This document shows positions 1-5,773 of a DNA stretch of 8,903 bases, one piece after another (the stretch's first letter is position 1; each line of letters starts with the position of its first letter). Under the pieces are notes generated by a model. The model worked only from the letters and a program-made list of their open reading frames with translations. It did no database searches and was not told the origin of the DNA. The DNA is from an uncultured Marvinbryantia sp. Its GTDB lineage: Bacteria > Bacillota > Clostridia > Lachnospirales > Lachnospiraceae. The position numbers were made by a program, and so were the translations under genes. Location of the stretch: the NCBI GenBank assembly GCA_947624335.1, contig CANQJX010000064.1, positions 1-8,903 on the forward strand, given 5' to 3'.

Positions 1-1378
1 CCGTATAGCTCTCATCATTGCCGTTTTTAAACTGCATGCTGTCATTGACAAACAATTTCAGCGCATAATTCATGGCGTCGTCTTCCACTTTCATCGTCAC
101 AAAGCGGGCGTCCATGGCGTCTACGATCTTACGGTACGCATTGGCGAACACCGCCTGCGACTCCTCATACCCGCCGTGCCGCATCCGTATGGCGGCAATC
201 ATATTGCAGATTTTTTCAAAATAAAACATCATGCGCTCAACATCCGCATAATCCAGAGCATTGCTGGCAAAAAAGCGGTCAATGCTCTGAAGGACTTCGC
301 CCTGCAGCTTCGCATCGACTCCGTCTTTTTCAAATAACTGCGCAACCTTTTCCATCAGCGCATAATACGCTTTGCGGATACCCTCGGCTTTTTCTTCCAT
401 CCCCTCGTTCTGGCAGCGGTAAAAAATATCGTAAAAGCTTGCTTCTATTTCCCGCATGTCCAGATACCGCGCGCCGTCTCCCATATAGCCTTCCGCCTTG
501 TCCGTCCCAAAGGTTTCCCTGCGGATAAACTGCGTGGCAAGCACCTCGCTTGATACGTCCTTTCCCGCCAGCATATCCAGTACCATTTCCAGGCCGCGCA
601 CGCCCAGGCTGTTGGAGTCCGCCCACACCGTCGAAAGGGACGGGCGCATACGCGCCGCCAGTTCGGTATTGTCATAGCCAAGTACATAAATATCTTTTCC
701 GGGCGTCAGACCCCTTTTCTTCATTTCTTCGCACAGACCCATTGCGGTATCGTCGTTGACGCAGAATACCGCTTCCACATCCGGATTGTTGTTCAGGAAA
801 GTTTGAAAAACATCCGTCGTGTAGCGGGAAAGATTCCCTTCCGCATAATTATGCGCTTCGATCTTAATCCGATGCGCTTCCATCACCTCGTCAAACGTCC
901 GTTTGCGTTCAAACGCATCCGTATTATCCAGCGGGCCGCCGATCATGCCGAATTTTTTACAGCCGCGCTGGTTGATCAAAAATTCCAGCCCTTCTTTGAT
1001 ACCGGCATAGTTATCGTAAGATACGCCCACATATCCCTCCATCTTAGACGCGACAAGAACGCTGGGAATATCCCGATATTCCTGCAGCATCTGATTGAGC
1101 CGTTCTTTTGTGGTATGACAGCCGATACAATCCGCCATGATTACCAGGCCGTCCAGATTTTCGCGCCGCGCGTAAGCCAAAATCGTATTATATTGGTATT
1201 CGTACATAATTTCCGGCTGTTGGGAAAGATCGCGATCCAGATATTTGCACGGCATCAGCACTAAATTTACGTTTGCCTTGCGCGCCGCATGCATAACGCC
1301 CCTGGCGACCGTTTCCGTATATGCGTCGGTGATCCCGCTGACCAGCAGGCCGATGGTGATTTTCTTTTGCTGTTTCAT
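1..1378 (-). CDS. LacI-type substrate-binding-domain sensor protein without HTH (3' end beyond window)
   Basis: The frame is open from ATG at 1378 to the left window edge, giving 459 residues and no stop, so the C-terminus is missing. Residues about 6-295 read as a periplasmic-binding-protein type 1 (LacI/GalR sugar-sensor) fold: an opening strand KKITIGLLVSG, then MIGGPLDNTDAFERKRTF (145-162), AVFCVNDDTAMG (203-214) and VLGYDNTELA (232-241). LacI regulators carry about 60 residues of helix-turn-helix before this point; here the protein starts directly at the sensor fold. There is no signal peptide, so it should be cytoplasmic. Residues 300-459 look like a helical linker. Relatives I recall in Clostridia continue into an output domain such as GGDEF, but that part lies outside the window. 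Start choice: CGGGAG sits 7 nt before the ATG. It diverges from the protease at 1552. Confidence is high for the sensor fold and low for the output domain. Confidence 0.85.
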   Translation of the reverse strand, partial: MKQQKKITIGLLVSGITDAYTETVARGVMHAARKANVNLVLMPCKYLDRDLSQQPEIMYEYQYNTILAYARRENLDGLVIMADCIGCHTTKERLNQMLQEYRDIPSVLVASKMEGYVGVSYDNYAGIKEGLEFLINQRGCKKFGMIGGPLDNTDAFERKRTFDEVMEAHRIKIEAHNYAEGNLSRYTTDVFQTFLNNNPDVEAVFCVNDDTAMGLCEEMKKRGLTPGKDIYVLGYDNTELAARMRPSLSTVWADSNSLGVRGLEMVLDMLAGKDVSSEVLATQFIRRETFGTDKAEGYMGDGARYLDMREIEASFYDIFYRCQNEGMEEKAEGIRKAYYALMEKVAQLFEKDGVDAKLQGEVLQSIDRFFASNALDYADVERMMFYFEKICNMIAAIRMRHGGYEESQAVFANAYRKIVDAMDARFVTMKVEDDAMNYALKLFVNDSMQFKNGNDESYT

Positions 1379-1461
1379 TCTGTTCTCCCGCATCTCTTTC
1401 TGACAAAAATTAACATTCAAAAATCTGATTTTGCATGGATCCGATTCTGTTCTTCACGCAC

Positions 1462-1467
1462 ATTATA
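1462..1467 (-). promoter_or_regulatory. Candidate extended -10 promoter for the HTH-less sensor gene
   Basis: On the minus strand this is a perfect TATAAT preceded by TGA, giving TGATATAAT, the extended -10 form TGnTATAAT. No good -35 hexamer lies 17 nt upstream (GATGCG), which extended -10 promoters tolerate. It is 84 nt before the start codon at 1378. This is a pattern match only. Confidence 0.5.
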
Positions 1468-1490
1468 TCATATTATGGAAGTTTCGCATC

Positions 1491-1511
1491 AGAAATTTTA
1501 ATGAAATTTCT
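1491..1511. promoter_or_regulatory. Candidate operator: 8-bp inverted repeat in the divergent intergenic region
   Basis: AGAAATTT (1491-1498) and AAATTTCT (1504-1511) are perfect inverted arms around 5 nt. The dyad lies just upstream of the -35 position of the minus-strand promoter and 40 nt before the protease start, so one bound regulator could affect both genes. AT-rich arms make chance occurrence plausible. Confidence 0.25.
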
Positions 1512-1551
1512 ATGAACAGAATACAGTATTAAAAAAAGGAATCTGTATGTT

Positions 1552-3267
1552 ATGCCAACTCCTACGTTACAGGAAAAAATTTATTCCAACGATTATTTTG
1601 ACGCCGTAATCCCGATCACCGCCACCAATGAAGATTTTCTGAATACCTACGGTTTTGTGGACGCGCAGCTTTTGTGCGCGCGTTTCGGAATGGTTCATCT
1701 GCGTATGGGCAGTTCGATTCTGCCGGACGGAATCGGTTATTCGCAGACGCCCAAGCTTTATACGCTTCTGGACACGGCCAGTCTGGAAAGCGCCGGTATT
1801 TTGCGCGTACAGGCGCAGCCCTCCTTAAACTACCGCGGGGAAAATGTCCTGCTCGGCTTTATCGACACGGGGATCGATTATACGCTGGACGCGTTCCGAA
1901 ATGCCGATGGAACCAGCCGCATCGTGGGCATCTGGGATCAGACGCTCCCCTCGGACGACCCGCCTTACGATATGGGCTACGGCACGGCTTATCTTACCGA
2001 AGATATCAACCGCGCGCTGATCTCTGACGACCCTTACTCCGTCGTACGCCAGCGCGATACCAACGGACACGGTACGTTTCTCGCAGGCGTCGCCGCAGGC
2101 AGCGCGGACGTGCCGGAGGGATTTACCGGCGCCGCGCCCGCCGCGAATATCGCTATGGTAAAACTAAAACCGGCAAAGCAAAATCTGCGCGATTACTTTC
2201 TGATTCAAAAAGACGCGGTTGCCTTTCAGGAAACCGATATTATGATGGGCGTCCGCTATCTTTTGCTCCTGTCGCAGACGTACGCGATGCCTCTGGTCAT
2301 CTGTCTGGGACTCGGCTCCAACCAGGGAGACCACAGCGGCAACTCGCCGCTGGAGCGCGAACTTACTTATATTCTGGATTATCTGGGCTGTTTCTGCAGC
2401 GTTGCGGCCGGAAACGAAACCGGCAAAGGACATCATTATTACCAGAATCCTACCGATCTCTCCCCCGCGCCGGACATGGAAATCCTTGTGGACGAAGCCA
2501 CGCAGGGACTCTTTGTGGAAATATGGGCGGACTCGCCGGATCTGTACGGCGTTTCCATTCTTTCACCGCTGGGCGAGAGCATCCCCAGAATCCCGCCGCG
2601 GCTTGGCACCAGCAGCACTTACCGCTTTGTCGCGGAGCGCACTTCGCTTCAGGTAACCTATGAAATCGCCGAATACACTGCCGGCGCGCAGTTGATCATT
2701 CTGCGTTTTATCAACCCGACTCCAGGCATCTGGCGGATCCAGGTGTCCGGTTCCGGCACGCCGCTCGGTTCCTACCACGCATGGCTCCCGGTCACAGGCT
2801 TTATCCCAGAAGGAACCGTATTTTTAAACCCCAGCCCATATACCACGCTTACACTGCCCTCCACTGCCGAAGCGGTGATATCCGTCGCCAATTCCAGCGC
2901 ATATTCCGGCGCGCTTGCAATTGATTCCGGGCGCGGCTACACGCGCACCGGCATTATCAAACCGGATCTTGCCGCGCCGGGCGTGGATGTGTTTGGACCC
3001 GCCATCAACCCGGATAGCCTGCTGCCGCCTTTAAACCGCTATACGCGGCGTTCGGGCACTTCCGTCTCCGGCGCCGTTACCGCGGGCGCAATGGCGCTTT
3101 TGCTCAACTGGTTTATGGATCAGCCTGTTCCGCAGATCATCACCAACCGCGCCCTGAAAGATTACCTGACGCGCGGCGCCATCCGCCAGAGCGGCGTGCG
3201 CTATCCGAACCGCGAATGGGGATACGGCGCTTTAAATCTTTACAATGTTTTTCAGTCCCTGATGTAA
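1552..3267 (+). CDS. Csp-like S8 (subtilisin family) serine protease, catalytic triad intact
   Basis: This 571-residue protein reads as a subtilase. The catalytic motifs are FIDTGID (Asp105), NGHGTFLAG (His173), AAGNE (oxyanion Asn288) and SGTSVSGA (Ser504). There is no signal peptide, so it should be made in the cytoplasm. Residues 1 to about 85 fit a short propeptide. About 300-435 is a beta-rich insert between Asn288 and the Ser motif, containing VEIWADSPDLYGVSILSP and WRIQVSG. This matches the jellyroll insert of the clostridial Csp proteases, of which CspB activates the cortex lytic enzyme SleC during germination. Many Clostridia carry further Csp-like paralogues of unknown substrate. 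All triad residues are present, unlike pseudoprotease CspC. The start uses AAGGA 11 nt before ATG 1552; an ATG at 1547 is in another frame. No terminator separates it from the 83-residue gene 58 nt downstream. The family assignment is strong; the germination role is inferred. Confidence 0.92.
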   Translation: MPTPTLQEKIYSNDYFDAVIPITATNEDFLNTYGFVDAQLLCARFGMVHLRMGSSILPDGIGYSQTPKLYTLLDTASLESAGILRVQAQPSLNYRGENVLLGFIDTGIDYTLDAFRNADGTSRIVGIWDQTLPSDDPPYDMGYGTAYLTEDINRALISDDPYSVVRQRDTNGHGTFLAGVAAGSADVPEGFTGAAPAANIAMVKLKPAKQNLRDYFLIQKDAVAFQETDIMMGVRYLLLLSQTYAMPLVICLGLGSNQGDHSGNSPLERELTYILDYLGCFCSVAAGNETGKGHHYYQNPTDLSPAPDMEILVDEATQGLFVEIWADSPDLYGVSILSPLGESIPRIPPRLGTSSTYRFVAERTSLQVTYEIAEYTAGAQLIILRFINPTPGIWRIQVSGSGTPLGSYHAWLPVTGFIPEGTVFLNPSPYTTLTLPSTAEAVISVANSSAYSGALAIDSGRGYTRTGIIKPDLAAPGVDVFGPAINPDSLLPPLNRYTRRSGTSVSGAVTAGAMALLLNWFMDQPVPQIITNRALKDYLTRGAIRQSGVRYPNREWGYGALNLYNVFQSLM

Positions 3268-3285
3268 CACCAAAGAACTCCCCTG

Positions 3286-3294
3286 CATAATCTG
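3286..3294 (+). promoter_or_regulatory. Possible sporulation-sigma-like -10 element for the Cys/Asn/Gly protein gene
   Basis: CATAATCTG resembles the SigK -10 consensus CATAnnnTA with one mismatch. The dinucleotide AC lies 17 nt upstream (3267-3268), as in SigK -35 boxes. Transcription would start near 3301, just ahead of GGAGG at 3314-3318. AC alone is weak evidence, and the gene could instead be read through from the protease. Confidence 0.2.
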
Positions 3295-3325
3295 AAGTGT
3301 AAAGAAAATTCATGGAGGAATCATC

Positions 3326-3577
3326 ATGAGTGATTTAACTGCGACAAACTGCGGATGCGGATGCGACAACGGCAACGGCACGGGTCTTGCAAATTCCTTC
3401 TTCGGCAACGGATGCGGATGCTCTATTTTATGGATCCTGATTCTGCTGTCTATTTGCAACGGCAACGGCACGAACGCTCTCAGCGGAAACGGCTGCGGCG
3501 ACAACGGCTGCTGGCTGATCATTCTTCTGCTGCTGTGCTGCAACGGCGGCAACGGCAACGGCTGCTGCAACTACTAA
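3326..3577 (+). CDS. Small modular Cys/Asn/Gly-rich protein with two hydrophobic blocks, function unknown
   Basis: The protein has 83 residues, of which 18 are Gly, 14 Asn and 12 Cys. It alternates polar blocks of NG, CG and NGC with very hydrophobic blocks: SILWILILLSIC (33-44) and WLIILLLLCC (63-72). It contains an internal repeat: NGNGT at 15-19 recurs at 45-49, each followed by GNGCG and then a hydrophobic block, and a third polar block ends the chain (NGGNGNGCCNY). At DNA level a 16-bp exact repeat (3367-3382 and 3457-3472, 90 bp apart) confirms in-frame duplication. The start has GGAGG 7 nt before ATG. The gene follows the Csp-like protease and ends 8 nt before a terminator. Low-complexity small proteins of this style occur among spore coat/exosporium proteins, and a peptide precursor is also possible. 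No family is assigned. Confidence is high that the gene is expressed and low on its role. Confidence 0.8.
   Translation: MSDLTATNCGCGCDNGNGTGLANSFFGNGCGCSILWILILLSICNGNGTNALSGNGCGDNGCWLIILLLLCCNGGNGNGCCNY
3367..3472 (+). repeat. 16-bp exact direct repeat inside the Cys/Asn/Gly gene
   Basis: CAACGGCAACGGCACG occurs at 3367-3382 and again at 3457-3472, offset by 90 bp or exactly 30 codons. Shorter copies of CAACGGC and GGATGCGGATGC (about 3353-3364 and 3410-3421) occur elsewhere in the gene. The pattern fits expansion by in-frame duplication of a polar/hydrophobic module. Confidence 0.9.
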
Positions 3578-3584
3578 AAAATGG

Positions 3585-3618
3585 GGTCCGGCTTTATAAG
3601 CCGGACCTTTGTTTTGTA
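3585..3618 (+). terminator. Strong rho-independent terminator, probably bidirectional
   Basis: GGTCCGGCTT (3585-3594) pairs perfectly with AAGCCGGACC (3598-3607) around a 3-nt loop, followed on the plus strand by TTTGTTTTG. It lies 8 nt after the stop codon at 3575-3577. On the minus strand the same hairpin is followed, three bases later, by six T (3576-3581), so it can also end transcripts of the 53-residue minus-strand gene. Confidence 0.93.
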
Positions 3619-3755
3619 TCTTTTTTTGTATTCTGCAGGTATGGTGCGCGTCCAAAATCCCGCGCGCTTTTTGCGCCCGGACATTCTTTTCGTCTCAGGC
3701 ACTCCTCATCCACTTCGTAAAATGCGTTTCCTTCTATGACAATGTGTTTTTTCAT
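3594..3755 (-). CDS. 53-residue basic/charged small protein, function unknown
   Basis: A short frame starts at ATG 3755 and ends at TAA 3596-3594, inside the terminator hairpin. The product begins MKKHIVIEGNAFYEVDEECL and continues with RRKECPGAK and a basic, polar tail. The N-terminal 23 residues look like a compact beta-turn/charged helix unit (IVIEGNAFYEVD, then EECLRRK), while the tail appears disordered. AAGGA (3767-3771) is 11 nt before the ATG. The frame is convergent with the 83-residue gene and shares its terminator, which explains where its transcript would stop. Two Cys (19 and 25) are present. There is no membrane segment or signal peptide. No function can be assigned. The protein-like composition and placement argue for a real gene; the short length leaves doubt. 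Confidence 0.62.
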   Translation of the reverse strand: MKKHIVIEGNAFYEVDEECLRRKECPGAKSARDFGRAPYLQNTKKDTKQRSGL

Positions 3756-3782
3756 TTCAACACCATTCCTTCTCGTTTGCTG

Positions 3783-3799
3783 TATGGGAATTTCCCATA
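3783..3799. promoter_or_regulatory. Perfect palindrome, candidate operator between divergent small genes
   Basis: TATGGGAA (3783-3790) and TTCCCATA (3792-3799) are perfect inverted 8-bp arms around a single T. The site lies in the 138-nt gap between the minus-strand 53-residue gene and the plus-strand 108-residue gene, at the expected transcription start of the former. The form fits a dimeric repressor site. No regulator can be named. Confidence 0.4.
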
Positions 3800-3802
3800 T
3801 GT

Positions 3803-3830
3803 TACGTTATGTTTTATCTTTTGCGCGCGT
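3803..3830 (-). promoter_or_regulatory. Possible SigK-like promoter for the 53-residue gene
   Basis: Reading the minus strand, CATAACGTA (3811-3803) matches the SigK -10 pattern CATAnnnTA exactly, with AC 17 nt upstream (3830-3829). Transcription would begin near 3797, within the palindrome, about 42 nt before ATG 3755. The six fixed bases carry limited information, so this is a hypothesis. Confidence 0.28.
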
Positions 3831-3857
3831 GCATTGGTATGAAAACAAAAGAACGCG

Positions 3858-3865
3858 CATATATT
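3858..3865 (+). promoter_or_regulatory. Possible SigE-like -10 element for the 108/99-residue gene pair
   Basis: CATATATT differs at one defined position from the SigE -10 pattern CATACAnT. It would start transcription near 3872, about 22 nt before ATG 3894 and just ahead of the AAAGGAG site. No convincing SigE -35 was found upstream, and a weak housekeeping promoter (TTGGTA, 18 nt, CATATA) overlaps it. Confidence 0.2.
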
Positions 3866-3893
3866 TACCAAAAAGCCTGAAAAGGAGCTTTCC

Positions 3894-4220
3894 ATGGAAG
3901 AATCCTCAAAAACGCCCCTGACCGCCGTCGACCGCATCGCCGACGGAGAGGGCCTGCAGATGATGAAAGCCGCCATTCCTTATCTTCCGGGCAATTTGCA
4001 GAAATCTCTTTCCATCTACGTCAAAATGCTGGAAATGAGCAATCTTCTTTCTTATTATAACCATTCTGTCCATGCCTGCAGCGCGCAGGCGGCAAACACC
4101 GAAGAAATTCTGAACGACATCCGCCCTTACTGCACGGAAGAACAGCGCCAGTCGCTGGATCATGCAATGAACCTTGTGGGCGCTTTCAAGATGTATCAGG
4201 AACTGCAAAAAATCTCATAG
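3894..4220 (+). CDS. 108-residue helical protein of unknown function, first of a pair
   Basis: The protein appears mostly alpha-helical. Likely helices are residues 18-32 (GLQMMKAAIPYL), 34-57 (LQKSLSIYVKMLEMSNLLSYY), 66-78 (around ANTEEILNDI) and 81-106 (TEEQRQSLDHAMNLVGAFKM). It has no signal peptide or long membrane segment and two Cys (62 and 80). AAAGGAG (3881-3887) lies 6 nt before the ATG. It is followed after 9 nt by the 99-residue gene, whose ribosome binding site overlaps this gene's stop codon, so the two are probably translated together. I recognise this as the style of conserved clostridial hypothetical proteins but cannot name a family or function. A scaffold or small regulatory partner role would fit; nothing in the sequence decides it. 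Confidence 0.8.
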   Translation: MEESSKTPLTAVDRIADGEGLQMMKAAIPYLPGNLQKSLSIYVKMLEMSNLLSYYNHSVHACSAQAANTEEILNDIRPYCTEEQRQSLDHAMNLVGAFKMYQELQKIS

Positions 4221-4229
4221 GAGGGAAGC

Positions 4230-4529
4230 ATGAGCGATCAGAATACCAGTTGGACGGAGCATCCGTCCCTGCAAAATATAGATGCTGCCAAGCTGCAGAT
4301 GCTAATTTCCCTTGCCGAACAGGGAAAAGGGAAAAAGCAAAATGAACTGCTGCCATTTTTGATGGCAGCAGCCGCACAGTCAAAAGAACATGGTATGTCG
4401 TTTTCCCAGGAAGAAACCAATATCATCCTTGGGGTACTGAAACAGGGGAAATCCCCCGCAGAAATACAGCGGATCGAACAGATGGCGGAACTGATCCGGC
4501 GTCTGTCCCCTAATGCCCGTCGGCCATAA
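4230..4529 (+). CDS. 99-residue helical protein of unknown function, second of a pair
   Basis: The product opens with a short polar segment followed by HPSLQNIDAAKLQMLISLAE (11-30). Next is an amphipathic/hydrophobic helix NELLPFLMAAAAQSKEHGM (38-56), then SFSQEETNIILGVLKQGKSP (57-76) and a last helix IQRIEQMAELIRRL (79-92). No signal peptide or catalytic motif is visible. AGGAGGG overlaps the TAG of the upstream 108-residue gene, with GGAGG 5 nt before the ATG, pointing to coupled expression of two interacting proteins. The 3' end overlaps the 3' end of cinA on the opposite strand by 20 nt (4510-4529), with no terminator after it. The function is unknown. Confidence 0.8.
   Translation: MSDQNTSWTEHPSLQNIDAAKLQMLISLAEQGKGKKQNELLPFLMAAAAQSKEHGMSFSQEETNIILGVLKQGKSPAEIQRIEQMAELIRRLSPNARRP
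4347..4371 (-). terminator. Candidate terminator for the cinA operon, embedded in the convergent gene
   Basis: CTGCTGCCAT (4347-4356) and ATGGCAGCAG (4362-4371) form a perfect 10-bp stem with a 5-nt loop. On the minus strand the stem is followed by TTCATTTTGCTTTTT, an interrupted T-rich tract, which is the correct side to end transcripts arriving from cinA (stop at 4510, about 139 nt earlier). On the plus strand no T-run follows. It lies within codons for LLPFLMAAA, so it may only reflect coding constraint. Confidence 0.35.
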
Positions 4530-5754
4530 TGCACTCCCGCAGCAGGGTCAGCGCTTTTACAACCGCGCTTTCGCGTATTTTTGCGCGTTCTCCTTTTAAA
4601 TGGTACTCCTGTACCGTTACTTTCCCGTTGTAAGAGCAGGCGATGTAAACCAGGCCGACCGGCTTATCTTCCGCCGCGTCCGGCCCGGCAATGCCGGTAA
4701 GAGACAGGCAGATATCGGATCCTGTAATAAACGCTCCGTTTTTCGCCATCTCTTTTGCCGTCTTTTCGCTGACCGCCCCATAGTCCTTTAAGGTGGTCTT
4801 TTTCACGTCGAGCAGCTTTCGCTTTGCCCGGTTGCAGTAAGTGACCAGACCCTGCTTAAATACTTCGGACGCGCCCGGCACATCCGTAAGGCGCGCCGCC
4901 AGCATGCCGCCGGTAATGGATTCCGCCGTTGTCAGAGTCAGTTCCCGTTCGCGCAGCATATCGATCACCGCTTTTTCCAGCGTAACGTTTTCGTCCGCCG
5001 TATAGATACAACTGCCAAACCGGTTCCGCAGTTCTTTGAGTACCGGCTTGATCAGCTTTTTTGCCTCTTTCTCGTCTTTTGCGCTTGCTGTCACGCGCAG
5101 ATGCACTTCGCCGGTTTTGGCGTAAGTAGCGATCGTGGGATTGGTCTGCGCGTCGATCAGATCTTTTATCTTTGTTTCCGCGGCGCTTTCTCCCACTCCG
5201 CACATTTTTACCATTACCGAACAGATCGTCTCCGGACGCTTTTCGTTCAGATACGGATAAATCGCGCGTTCAAACATCGGTTTCAGTTCTCCGGGCGGTC
5301 CCGGAAGCAGAATAACGGCTTTTTCTCCCTCTTCGATAATAATCCCCGGCGCCGTTCCGTTCTGATTATCCACAACGATACAGCCCTCCGGCACCATCGC
5401 CTGTTTCCAGTTGTTCTCCGTGATCTGGCCGTTTTGGCTGTTCTGAAAGTATTCCTCGATGCGCGCTTTGGAATGTTCGTCAAGAACAAGCCGCTTTCCC
5501 ATCACGCGCGCCGCCGTTTCCTTCGTCAGGTCGTCCTGCGTCGGTCCCAGTCCCCCGGACAGGATTACGATATCGGAGCGTCCAAGCGCCGTCCTTAACG
5601 TCTCCTCCAGCCGTTTCTCATTGTCCCCCACCGCGGTCTCAAAATAAAGGGAAAGTCCGAGAAGCGCGCATTGTTCGGACAAATACGCCGCGTTTGTATT
5701 TACAATATTGCCCAGCAATATCTCTGTGCCCACAGAAATCAATTCTACTACCAT
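4510..5754 (-). CDS. cinA: CinA: competence/damage-inducible protein A with nicotinamide-nucleotide amidase domain
   Basis: The 414-residue length is normal for full CinA. The N-terminal MoaB/Mog-type domain (1 to about 170) shows GTEILLGNIVNTNAAYLSEQ (9-28), the SGGLGPTQDDLTKE loop (66-79) and ILLPGPPGEL (148-157). The C-terminal PncC/YgaD-type domain (about 255-414) shows TTAESITGG (275-283), ARLTDVPGASEVF (287-299), GAVSEKTA (326-333) and LTGIAGPDAAEDKPVGLVY (352-370). The family hydrolyses ADP-ribose or NMN-type pyridine nucleotides, deamidating NMN to nicotinate mononucleotide for NAD salvage. The usual AESCTGG Cys is Ile here, and the IAGP loop reads DAAEDKP instead of the Gly-rich GGGTEEKP form; the Ser and the Gly pair are kept, so activity remains plausible. 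AAGGAG lies 10 nt before the ATG. The gene starts 19 nt after the pgsA stop and is last in the operon. Confidence 0.96.
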   Translation of the reverse strand: MVVELISVGTEILLGNIVNTNAAYLSEQCALLGLSLYFETAVGDNEKRLEETLRTALGRSDIVILSGGLGPTQDDLTKETAARVMGKRLVLDEHSKARIEEYFQNSQNGQITENNWKQAMVPEGCIVVDNQNGTAPGIIIEEGEKAVILLPGPPGELKPMFERAIYPYLNEKRPETICSVMVKMCGVGESAAETKIKDLIDAQTNPTIATYAKTGEVHLRVTASAKDEKEAKKLIKPVLKELRNRFGSCIYTADENVTLEKAVIDMLRERELTLTTAESITGGMLAARLTDVPGASEVFKQGLVTYCNRAKRKLLDVKKTTLKDYGAVSEKTAKEMAKNGAFITGSDICLSLTGIAGPDAAEDKPVGLVYIACSYNGKVTVQEYHLKGERAKIRESAVVKALTLLRECIMADGH

Positions 5755-5773
5755 TTCTTTGCTTCTCCTTTGT

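Noticed and set aside
803..1264. 153-codon open frame on the plus strand
   Set aside because: It is antisense to the sensor gene, which shows clear LacI-type motifs in the minus frame; no ribosome binding site and no recognisable protein pattern.
3352..3570. CRISPR-like repeat array
   Set aside because: Repeats are short, coding and in frame, with no regular repeat-spacer structure.
3326..3577. Metallothionein or ferredoxin identity for the Cys-rich protein
   Set aside because: Half of the Cys lie beside long hydrophobic runs and there is no regular CxxC or CxxCxxC spacing; the Asn/Gly content is not that of either family.
3326..3577. Complete RiPP (modified peptide) gene cluster
   Set aside because: No modification enzyme or exporter is nearby; the only radical-SAM gene is rimO, a ribosomal modification enzyme in an unrelated operon.
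3355..3720. 121-codon plus-strand frame overlapping the Cys/Asn/Gly gene and reading through the terminator
   Set aside because: Arg/Gln-rich frame-shift product of the repeat sequence without a ribosome binding site; it crosses a strong terminator.
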